From an uncultured Collinsella sp. (lineage in GTDB: Bacteria > Actinomycetota > Coriobacteriia > Coriobacteriales > Coriobacteriaceae), in contig URGY01000118.1 of the NCBI GenBank assembly GCA_900547505.1, positions 1 through 5,701 of the forward strand: a stretch of 5,701 nucleotides of DNA. The letters run 5' to 3'. A program made the position numbers and the translations under genes. Shown piece by piece: positions 1 to 5,701 of the stretch (positions within the stretch are counted from its first letter, which is position 1; every line of letters begins with the position of its first letter). The notes beneath the pieces are model-generated. The model worked only from the letters and a program-made list of their open reading frames with translations. It had not been told where the DNA came from and did not search any database.

Positions 1-44
1 CACAAGGCTATTCGTCGGCAGCGTCAGATGTGTATAAGAGACAG
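1..44 (+). other. Untrimmed Nextera i5-side adapter (artefact)
   Basis: Not genomic. Positions 26-44 are the 19-base Tn5 mosaic end AGATGTGTATAAGAGACAG, 12-25 are the Nextera read-1 linker TCGTCGGCAGCGTC, 4-11 are an eight-base index AAGGCTAT, and 1-3 are the end of the P5 arm. From memory the index equals Nextera XT i5 index S520. True genomic sequence starts at 45. The usual route for such a tail is read-through into the adapter on short fragments that was not trimmed before assembly. Confidence 0.98.
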
Positions 45-401
45 GCCAATCCAATGCACACTGCCCAGGCGCACGACGGCGCCCTGGGACCAGCGCTCAA
101 CCAAAGGCTCGCAGCCCTCGTACCAATCGCATTCAAAGCCATAGATAAGCTCGAGCTCCGACGCGATCTGCGCGGCAAGCTTGCGGGTATCCTCAAATGC
201 TAGGCGATGCGCCGTCAGGTCGCCCTCGACAACTTGCACTTCGCAGTTGGCGTCCATGCTGGCGGGCAGGGTGAGGTGGTCAGTCGAGACCATAACGCGG
301 CAGCCGGCGGCGGCAGCAGCGCGGGCGTTGTCCTCAAACGAGGCATGGCCATCCGAAAACGAGGTATGAGTATGGCAATCGACCAGCGGGCTGGCGGACA
401 T
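45..401 (-). CDS. PHP-domain phosphoesterase, histidinol-phosphatase-like (3' part missing)
   Basis: N-terminal 119 residues of a polymerase-and-histidinol-phosphatase (PHP) family metal-dependent phosphoesterase. Visible metal-site motifs are C-HTHTSFSDG (His10, His12, Asp17), STDH (Asp41, His42), GFECD (Glu90) and GSVHWIG (His116). The GSVH motif is typical of the HisJ/HisK histidinol-phosphatase branch, which removes phosphate from L-histidinol phosphate in histidine synthesis, but relatives with other phosphoester substrates share it. Family members are usually about 250-280 residues, so less than half is present. The start at 401 is favoured by AAAGGAG five bases upstream on the minus strand (407-413) and because the metal motif begins at residue 10; an in-frame extension to 521 has no family-like sequence. 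The apparent stop lies in the adapter, giving a false ending LSLIHI. It is divergent from larC. The family call is firm; the substrate is inferred. Confidence 0.88.
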
Positions 402-433
402 GGCGACTCCTTTGCATTTGGCGAATCCGCTCC

Positions 434-439
434 ATTGTA
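434..439 (-). promoter_or_regulatory. Possible -10 box for the PHP gene
   Basis: The minus strand reads TACAAT here, one mismatch from the sigma-70 consensus TATAAT. It is placed to give a leader of about 26 bases before the start codon at 401. No good -35 hexamer is visible at the usual 16-18 base spacing; a repeated GC-rich motif (441-461) occupies that stretch instead. This is a prediction from position and sequence only. Confidence 0.4.
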
Positions 440-440
440 A

Positions 441-461
441 TGGCGCGACCCCTGGCGCGAC
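441..461. repeat. 9-base direct repeat at a 12-base period
   Basis: TGGCGCGAC occurs at 441-449 and again at 453-461, separated by CCC. It lies immediately upstream of the candidate -10 of the PHP gene, in the -35 region. Tandem half-sites about one helical turn apart can be operator or activator sites, but in G+C-rich DNA a 9-base repeat can also arise by chance. Confidence 0.4.
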
Positions 462-536
462 GGGAACGCCACAAGTCGAAACCGACTGGAAAGGGCAGGC
501 GGCGCGCAAGGGCTGCCGCACGACATCGACCCTGCC

Positions 537-607
537 TCAAAACATGTACGTCAGCCTCCAAAACCGACAAAAAATGACATGTTTGGAGGCTGACGTACAC
601 GTTTGGA
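537..607. repeat. 71-base palindromic hairpin element
   Basis: A perfect 18-base inverted repeat: TGTACGTCAGCCTCCAAA at 545-562 and its exact reverse complement at 582-599, around a 19-base A-rich centre (563-581). The symmetry continues outward with two mismatches (544/600 and 539/605), giving 26-base arms (537-562 and 582-607) with 24 of 26 positions paired. It lies midway between two divergent genes and codes for nothing recognisable. No T-tract follows it on the plus strand; on the minus strand the distal arm runs into TGTTTTGAGG, a poor terminator tail. It could be an interspersed palindromic (REP or MITE-like) element, a structured RNA, a transcriptional insulator or a large operator. 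The structure is plain; the role is unknown. Confidence 0.9.
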
Positions 608-699
608 TAGGGGCGAGGACGATCCCGGCGCATGCCGACGTCCGCGACGGGCAAAAGTCCCGCCCATCCCATGACGCCGCCCCCACGCCGCCCGCGATG

Positions 700-708
700 T
701 GCTAGCGT
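700..708 (+). promoter_or_regulatory. Possible extended -10 for the larC-yfcE-mazG group
   Basis: TGCTAGCGT fits the extended -10 pattern TGnTAnnnT and lies 43 bases before the larC start codon, giving a leader of about 37 bases. No -35 match is visible in the very C-rich sequence upstream. It is the best candidate in the 145 bases between the hairpin element and the gene; otherwise I see nothing in that stretch. Confidence 0.35.
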
Positions 709-751
709 TTGGATGAACAAAACGAGCCCGTGCGGAAAGGAGCCGGACCGT

Positions 752-1237
752 ATGCCATGCGATAGCAAATCTCCGCTGTCTCGCGAGACCGATGCGCCCG
801 AGACCATCGTCAAGCTGGAATGCGACATCGACGATGCGTCGCCCGAGGTGCTCGCCTACGCCGCCGACCGCCTGCGCGAGGCCGGTGCGCGTGAGGTGCA
901 CTGGCTGCCCGTTTATTGCAAGAAAGGCCGTCCCGGCTGGCAGCTGCAGGTGATCTGCTCGCATGAGGATATCGAACGTCTACAGACGATTATCTTTTTG
1001 GAAACTACGACCAATGGCATCCGCCGCCAGGTCATGGAGCGCGTCTGCCTGCCGCGCCACTTTGAACAAGTGGCGACGCCTTGGGGCGAGGTGGCCGTAA
1101 AGGTGGCAACCCTGCCCGATGGCAGCGAGCGTGCAGCGCCCGAGTACGAGGACTGCGCCCGTCTCGCTCGCGAGCATAATGTGCCGCTCCAGCGCGTGAT
1201 GCAGACGGCCCAGAGCGCGGCACTGCGATTTGAATAA
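752..1237 (+). CDS. larC: Stand-alone LarC C-terminal domain (nickel insertion, former DUF111)
   Basis: This 161-residue protein matches the C-terminal half of LarC, the CTP-dependent enzyme that inserts nickel into the pyridinium-bisthiocarboxylate mononucleotide to complete the nickel-pincer cofactor of lactate racemase and related enzymes. Family landmarks in order: LECDIDDASPE (22-32), the basic stretch KKGRP (57-61), ETTTNGIRR (84-92), and PEYEDC (130-135) followed by a helix with VPLQRV. Full LarC is roughly 400 residues, and the N-terminal LarC1 part is absent: the 350 bases upstream hold no homologous reading frame. In Lactiplantibacillus the two halves are joined by ribosomal frameshifting, so a separate C-terminal piece has a precedent but needs a partner. 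The start at 752 is chosen for AAAGGAG at 736-742, nine bases upstream; in-frame ATGs at 632 and 713 lack a ribosome site and precede unconserved sequence. Biochemical competence alone is uncertain. Confidence 0.82.
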   Translation: MPCDSKSPLSRETDAPETIVKLECDIDDASPEVLAYAADRLREAGAREVHWLPVYCKKGRPGWQLQVICSHEDIERLQTIIFLETTTNGIRRQVMERVCLPRHFEQVATPWGEVAVKVATLPDGSERAAPEYEDCARLAREHNVPLQRVMQTAQSAALRFE

Positions 1238-1297
1238 CGCGGCTGGTGGCGACATCCTGCGCCTAGCCATATCAACCCCATTCGAAAGGATCTCCCC

Positions 1298-1846
1298 ATG
1301 AAATACCTCATCGCCTCCGATATCCACGGCTCGGCATATTGGACCGAGCGCCTCTGCGCCGCCATCGAGTTCGAGCAGCCTGACCGCATCGTGCTGCTGG
1401 GCGACCTGCTCTACCACGGTCCGCGCAACGACCTGCCGCGCGATTACGCCCCCAAGCGCGTAATCCCGCTGCTCAACGCCCTGGCCGACCGCATCATCGC
1501 GGTGCGCGGCAACTGCGACGCCGAGGTCGACCAGATGGTGCTCGACTTCCCCGTCATGGCCGACTATGCCACGCTGTTCGACGAGACCGGCCGCGAGCTG
1601 TTCCTGACGCACGGCCATGTCTTTGGCGCCGGCATGCACAACAGCGTCGACCACGCGCCCGCGTTGCCCGAGGGCTCCGCGCTCGTCTACGGCCATACGC
1701 ACATCAAGGTCAACGAGGAAAGCGCCGCGCACCCGGGCCTGTGGCTCTTCAACCCCGGTAGCGTGAGCATCCCCAAGGACGGCTCGCACAGCTACGGCAT
1801 CTACGAGGGCGGCGCGTTCCGCCACGTGGTCATGGAGGAGGAGTAG
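1298..1846 (+). CDS. yfcE: YfcE-family metallophosphodiesterase
   Basis: A 182-residue cytoplasmic calcineurin-like phosphoesterase, close to the 184 residues of Escherichia coli YfcE, which hydrolyses model phosphodiesters with manganese; its natural substrate is unsettled. The five metal-site blocks are intact: DIHG (Asp8, His10), GDLLYHGPRN (Asp36), GNCD (Asn72, Asp74), THGH (His105, His107) and GHTH (His133, His135). NPGSVSIPK (152-160) follows, typical of the MJ0936/YfcE branch. No signal peptide or membrane segment is seen. The start has AAAGGA at 1285-1290, seven bases upstream. It begins 60 bases after larC with no terminator or clear promoter between, so it probably shares that transcript. 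Its stop codon is two bases before mazG. Confidence 0.93.
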   Translation: MKYLIASDIHGSAYWTERLCAAIEFEQPDRIVLLGDLLYHGPRNDLPRDYAPKRVIPLLNALADRIIAVRGNCDAEVDQMVLDFPVMADYATLFDETGRELFLTHGHVFGAGMHNSVDHAPALPEGSALVYGHTHIKVNEESAAHPGLWLFNPGSVSIPKDGSHSYGIYEGGAFRHVVMEEE

Positions 1847-1848
1847 CC

Positions 1849-2709
1849 ATGGCGCAGCACATGGCTCAGCAAAATGCCGAGGGCTCGCGCGATCTGTCCA
1901 CGCTGGTAGACGCGTCGACCGAGCTGCAGCATCTGGTGCAGACCGTCTGGCGTCTGCGTCAGCCCGATGGCTGCCCGTGGGACCGCGAACAGACGCACCG
2001 CAGCATTGGCAAGAACATGATCGAGGAGGCCTACGAGGCGCTCGACTGCATCGAGGCGGACGACGCGGTTCACCTACGCGAGGAGCTGGGCGACGTGCTC
2101 ATGCAGGTCGTGCTGCATGCGCAGATTGCGGCGGACGCCGGCGAGTTTACGCTGGCCGACGTGGCGCGCGATATTGACGCCAAACTCATTCGCCGTCATC
2201 CGCACGTGTTTGGCGATGTGGATGCCGACAGTTCCGACGAGGTACTCAAGATTTGGGACGAGGTTAAGCTTGCCGAGAGGGCTGCCAAGGACAAGGCCGT
2301 GGCGGCAGGCGAGGCTGCGCCCGAGGGCCTGCTCGACGGCGTGCCCACGCATCTACCGGCGCTGATGCAGGCTCAGAAGGTGTCGCGCAAGGCGGCTGCC
2401 GTGGGCTTTGAGTGGGAGACGGTCCAGGATGTGTGGGACGAGGTCGCCGAGGAGCGTGCCGAGTTTGAGGCCGAGGCCCCTGGCTCGCCCGAGCGCGAGA
2501 TGGAGTTTGGCGATCTGCTCTTTGCCCTGGTCAACGTCGCGCGCAAGGAGGGCATCGACGCCGAGAGCGCCCTTCGTGCCAGCACGGCAAAGTTCCGCCG
2601 CCGCTGGGCCGCGATGGAGCAGATGGCGGCCGATGCCCACGTGGATCTTGCCGAGCTTTCGACCCACGGCCTCAACGACCTGTGGGATGCCGCAAAGGCG
2701 GAGGAGTAA
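1849..2709 (+). CDS. mazG: Nucleoside triphosphate pyrophosphohydrolase MazG
   Basis: A 286-residue two-domain all-alpha NTP pyrophosphohydrolase that converts nucleoside triphosphates, including damaged ones, to monophosphates and pyrophosphate, protecting the nucleotide pool. It may also modulate (p)ppGpp, as reported for E. coli MazG. The N-terminal domain shows CPWDREQTH (42-50), the EExxE motif (59-63) and ExxD (Glu79, Asp82). The second repeat has EExxE at 201-205 and ExxD at Glu219-Asp222. KIWDEVK (134-140) and GVPTHLPALMQAQKVSRKAAAVGFEW (about 164-189) are standard linker landmarks. Length is slightly above the E. coli protein (about 263) because of a short N-terminal tail and an alanine-rich linker near 142-160. 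The ribosome site GAGGAG (1838-1843) lies inside the last codons of yfcE, so translation is probably coupled. An ATG at 1861 is a possible alternative start. An intrinsic terminator follows five bases after the stop. Confidence 0.96.
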   Translation: MAQHMAQQNAEGSRDLSTLVDASTELQHLVQTVWRLRQPDGCPWDREQTHRSIGKNMIEEAYEALDCIEADDAVHLREELGDVLMQVVLHAQIAADAGEFTLADVARDIDAKLIRRHPHVFGDVDADSSDEVLKIWDEVKLAERAAKDKAVAAGEAAPEGLLDGVPTHLPALMQAQKVSRKAAAVGFEWETVQDVWDEVAEERAEFEAEAPGSPEREMEFGDLLFALVNVARKEGIDAESALRASTAKFRRRWAAMEQMAADAHVDLAELSTHGLNDLWDAAKAEE

Positions 2710-2713
2710 GACT

Positions 2714-2759
2714 GCGGGAACGACGGGCCGACACGCCTCATCGTTCCCGCTAAATTTTT
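2714..2759 (+). terminator. Intrinsic terminator after mazG
   Basis: Perfect 10-base stem GCGGGAACGA (2714-2723) with TCGTTCCCGC (2741-2750), a 17-base loop, then TAAATTTTT ending at 2759. It starts five bases after the mazG stop and closes the larC-yfcE-mazG unit before enolase. Confidence 0.88.
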
Positions 2760-2780
2760 CGAAAATCAAGTGTATCCCTC

Positions 2781-2825
2781 GGCTAACTTAGGGCATAATG
2801 CAAAAAGTGCGACATGGCTAACTTA
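2781..2825. repeat. Paired GGCTAACTTA repeats around the likely eno start site
   Basis: GGCTAACTTA occurs at 2781-2790 and exactly again at 2816-2825, 35 bases apart. The first copy falls in the spacer upstream of the CATAAT box; the second lies about ten bases downstream of the expected start site. The core CTAAcTTAG of the first copy is itself palindromic around a central base. The arrangement resembles a two-site operator, and GGCTAAC is reminiscent of half of an actinobacterial DtxR/IdeR box (GGCTAACCTAA). The repeat is directly visible; the regulatory reading is inference. Confidence 0.55.
2794..2799 (+). promoter_or_regulatory. Possible -10 box of the enolase promoter
   Basis: CATAAT is one base from TATAAT and follows the mazG terminator. 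It predicts a start near 2806 and a leader of about 90 bases before the eno ATG. The -35 region is weak (TGTATC at 2771-2776 with a 17-base spacer), which would suit an activator-assisted or otherwise regulated promoter. The leader contains a small GCACC/GGTGC stem (2833-2845) but nothing I recognise as a riboswitch. Confidence 0.42.
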
Positions 2826-2886
2826 CGGAGACGCACCGACGGTGCACGGTCAGCCGGTCGCTTGCATCCACTACGTTTCCAAGTGA

Positions 2887-4188
<1,302 letters not shown>

Positions 4189-4260
4189 ACGGGCGAATTT
4201 GGCGAGGGGGAGGCTGACTCGGTTCCGCCCCGCCTTGGCTGGACGCCGCAAAGCGCTGTG

Positions 4261-4292
4261 GGCGCTGGGCCATATGGCTCAGCGCCTTTTTT
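4261..4292 (+). terminator. Strong intrinsic terminator after eno
   Basis: Eleven-pair stem: GGCGCTGGGCC (4261-4271) with GGCTCAGCGCC (4276-4286), one G-U wobble, tetraloop ATAT, followed by six T (4287-4292). It lies 72 bases after the eno stop. AGCGC at 4252-4256 could pair alternatively with GCGCT at 4262-4266 and compete with the terminator stem, but this is probably incidental. The region 4189-4260 is GC-rich and holds no gene that I can see. Confidence 0.93.
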
Positions 4293-4331
4293 ATGTCGAG
4301 CAAAGGCTGTCGAAGGCGGTGCGGGTGCTCG

Positions 4332-4340
4332 TGCTATAAC
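4332..4340 (+). promoter_or_regulatory. Probable extended -10 promoter of divIC-ppx
   Basis: TGCTATAAC is a good extended -10 (TGn followed by TATAAC, one mismatch from TATAAT), 40 bases after the eno terminator. It predicts transcription from about 4347 and a leader near 37 bases. No consensus -35 is visible at 16-18 bases, which extended -10 promoters can tolerate. Confidence 0.55.
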
Positions 4341-4383
4341 TAAAGGACTTAGCGCAAACAAACCTCAACCGCACAAGGCGCAC

Positions 4384-5145
4384 ATGGATCAGATTTACGA
4401 CAACAGGTACTATTCCGCCGGTTCGCGTGAGCCGTCGCCTCGCCGTGCGCGCACGGTGCAGCTCGGTGGGTCCGCCTACGCCGGTGCCGACTGCTCCACG
4501 CAGCGCCCGACAAGTACCTCGCGCCCCAATGCTCAAGTGAATACTTCGGCAGATGGACCGGTGCGCCCGGCACGTTCGTCGCATGCGTCGCGTCCCTCGG
4601 CTCAGACGCACGACAGGTCGAGCAGGCCCTCGAACCGTCTTTCGGGCTCGGACTTTATGCACTACGCCAACGACAACGCGGTGGTCAAGGCGATCTACGA
4701 CTTTACCCACGGTCCTCAGCGAGGGCTATTCATCGGCATCGTCGTTGCCCTGGTGCTCGTGAGCCTGTATTTCCCCGTGCGCGACCTGTACGTGGCAAAG
4801 CGTTCGAGCGATATCTTGGCCAAGCAGGTCGAGATTCGCCAGCAATACAATGATGAGCTGCAAAAAAGCGTCGACAAGCTGCTCTCGGAGGAGGGTATCA
4901 AGGACGCGGCATCCGAGGACCTGGGCCTGGTGATGCCCGGCGAGAAGAGGATTGAAGTGCAGGGCCTGGACGGCGATTCGGATGCCTCGTCGAGCCAGAA
5001 GTCGTCGAACGCCAAGAAGGCCAGCGAAGTTGCCAAGGAAATCGAAGAAGTCGGCAAGGACGCGCCGTGGTACATCCAGGCGCTCGACATGCTGTTTGGG
5101 TTTAACGGCGTCGAGGGCCAGACGGTCGTGTCCAACGGCAAATAG
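4384..5145 (+). CDS. divIC: DivIC/FtsB-like septum formation initiator with long tails
   Basis: A 253-residue bitopic membrane protein of the DivIC/FtsB family, which joins the FtsL/FtsQ (DivIB) complex at the septum and helps activate septal peptidoglycan synthesis. Parts in order: a cytoplasmic, low-complexity Ser/Arg/Pro-rich tail (about 11-90); one transmembrane helix GLFIGIVVALVLVSLYF (114-130); an extracytoplasmic coiled coil (about 135-170); and the family signature region GIKDAASEDLGLVMPGE (171-187). A charged Ser/Lys/Glu tail follows and ends in an aromatic patch, PWYIQALDMLFGF (228-240). E. coli FtsB and Bacillus DivIC are only about 100-125 residues, so both tails are extra. The ATG at 4384 has a modest AAGG (4375-4378) five bases upstream. 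An in-frame GTG at 4258 is rejected because it would translate the eno terminator; the ATG at 4657 lacks a ribosome site. ppx follows after 20 bases. Confidence 0.87.
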   Translation: MDQIYDNRYYSAGSREPSPRRARTVQLGGSAYAGADCSTQRPTSTSRPNAQVNTSADGPVRPARSSHASRPSAQTHDRSSRPSNRLSGSDFMHYANDNAVVKAIYDFTHGPQRGLFIGIVVALVLVSLYFPVRDLYVAKRSSDILAKQVEIRQQYNDELQKSVDKLLSEEGIKDAASEDLGLVMPGEKRIEVQGLDGDSDASSSQKSSNAKKASEVAKEIEEVGKDAPWYIQALDMLFGFNGVEGQTVVSNGK

Positions 5146-5165
5146 CGCCCGGAGGGGAGCCCGCA

Positions 5166-5651
5166 ATGGCAGACTGCAAACGATATAAGGTGGCCGCGAT
5201 TGACCTGGGAACGGTGTCGTCGCGACTGGTGTTGGCGCAGGTCGAGGCCGGGGCGATCGTGGAATCGTCCAAGCATACCGAGATCACCGACTTGGGCGAT
5301 GGCGTGGACGCGACGGGGCGCTTTTGCGAGGCGGCCGTTGAGCGCGTGCTCGCTGCGTGCCGCATATTTGTGGACGAAGCCCGTACCTTTGGGGCCGCGT
5401 GCGTCTGCACCACCTGCACGAGTGCCGCGCGCGATGCGTCCAATGCCGCGCTGCTGCTGGACGGTCTGCGCGATCTGGGGCTCGAACCGCAGGTGATTCC
5501 GGGCGAGGTCGAGGCACGCCTGACGTTTTTTGGCGTGGCACACGACTTTGCTGGCGAGCGCATCATCGTCGCCGATTCGGGCGGTGGCTCCACGGAGCTC
5601 GCGACGGGCGTCTATGCGCCTGAGCGCGGGGTCTTTGCGCTGGAGGGAACG
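5166..5651 (+). CDS. ppx: Ppx/GppA-family phosphatase (3' part missing)
   Basis: First 162 residues of an exopolyphosphatase / guanosine pentaphosphatase family protein of the ASKHA (actin-like ATPase) fold. It would release phosphate from polyphosphate or convert pppGpp to ppGpp; the sequence here does not decide between them. Visible motifs are phosphate loop 1 AIDLGTVSSRL (11-21), the region IPGEVEARLTFFGV (111-124) that holds the family's catalytic glutamate, and phosphate loop 2 ADSGGGSTEL (136-145). Loop 1 usually reads DxGTNS; Val17 replaces the Asn here. Family members are 300-500 residues, so the C-terminal half is missing. The stop seen at 5670-5672 uses adapter bases, so the terminal LSLIHI is false. 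The start has GGAGGGGAG at 5151-5159, six bases upstream. It is probably co-transcribed with divIC. In many Actinobacteria a DUF501 gene sits between the two; it is absent here. Confidence 0.92.
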
Positions 5652-5701
5652 CTGTCTCTTATACACATCTGACGCTGCCGACGAATAGCCTTGTGTAGAT
5701 C
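5652..5701 (-). other. Untrimmed Nextera i5-side adapter (artefact)
   Basis: Reverse complement of the adapter at the left end: mosaic end CTGTCTCTTATACACATCT (5652-5670), linker GACGCTGCCGACGA (5671-5684), the same index read as ATAGCCTT (5685-5692), and nine bases of the P5 arm, GTGTAGATC (5693-5701). Genomic sequence ends at 5651. Positions 1-44 and 5652-5695 form a perfect 44-base inverted repeat that is technical, not a transposon end. Confidence 0.98.

Noticed and set aside
537..607. Hairpin taken as an ordinary intrinsic terminator or as a CRISPR repeat.
   Set aside because: No T-tract follows on the plus strand, no gene ends toward it, and there is a single palindrome, not spaced identical repeats.
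632..751. N-terminal extension of the LarC domain protein from an ATG at 632 or 713.
   Set aside because: There is no ribosome site before either, the sequence is proline-rich and unconserved, and a good AAAGGAG supports 752.
980..1825. A 281-codon minus-strand frame opposite larC and yfcE.
   Set aside because: Both plus-strand genes have full family motifs in this span, and the minus-strand translation resembles no protein I know.
4252..4292. Attenuator: AGCGC at 4252-4256 competing with the eno terminator stem.
   Set aside because: The alternative stem is only five pairs, much weaker than the eleven-pair terminator, and it lies after the coding region, where attenuation would serve little purpose.
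4258..4383. N-terminal extension of DivIC from a GTG at 4258.
   Set aside because: It would read through the eno terminator stem and the probable promoter, and has no ribosome site; the ATG at 4384 is better.
4716..5666. A 316-codon minus-strand frame beginning MYKRQ.
   Set aside because: Its first residues are translated adapter, and the rest is the antisense of ppx and divIC.

Overview
The window is an assembled contig of G+C-rich actinobacterial DNA, with codon third positions mostly G or C. The protein sequences and gene order best fit the class Coriobacteriia, and a gut Collinsella-type genome is the likeliest source. That assignment rests on recognising the proteins from memory, not on a search. 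Only 45-5651 is genomic. Both ends carry the same untrimmed Illumina Nextera adapter in inverted orientation (1-44 and 5652-5701), so both terminal genes are cut by the contig edge and only appear to stop.

Layout, left to right. A leftward PHP-family phosphoesterase (histidinol-phosphatase-like), of which only the N-terminal 119 residues are present, occupies 45-401. A 350-base divergent intergenic region follows (402-751). It holds probable promoters for both flanking genes and a striking 71-base hairpin (537-607). Rightward genes come next: a stand-alone C-terminal domain of the nickel-pincer-cofactor protein LarC (752-1237), a YfcE-like metallophosphodiesterase (1298-1846) and the nucleotide-sanitising pyrophosphohydrolase MazG (1849-2709), closed by a clear intrinsic terminator. 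Enolase (2899-4188) has its own leader, promoter candidate and strong terminator. A new transcription unit then begins with a membrane-anchored DivIC/FtsB-type cell division protein with unusually long tails (4384-5145), followed 20 bases later by the start of a Ppx/GppA-type phosphatase (5166-5651, cut).

The order mazG - eno - divIC/ftsB - ppx resembles a conserved actinobacterial housekeeping cluster. It joins nucleotide-pool cleaning, glycolysis, septum formation and polyphosphate/(p)ppGpp metabolism. The DUF501 gene often found between divIC and ppx in other Actinobacteria is absent here. yfcE and mazG are two bases apart and probably translationally coupled; eno is insulated by terminators on both sides.

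I found no CRISPR array, tRNA, rRNA, insertion sequence or phage gene, and no convincing undescribed multi-gene system. The items most worth following are the 71-base palindromic element, the LarC C-terminal domain without its N-terminal half, the paired GGCTAACTTA repeats bracketing the likely eno start site, and the adapter-made false C-termini, which would mislead an automatic annotation.
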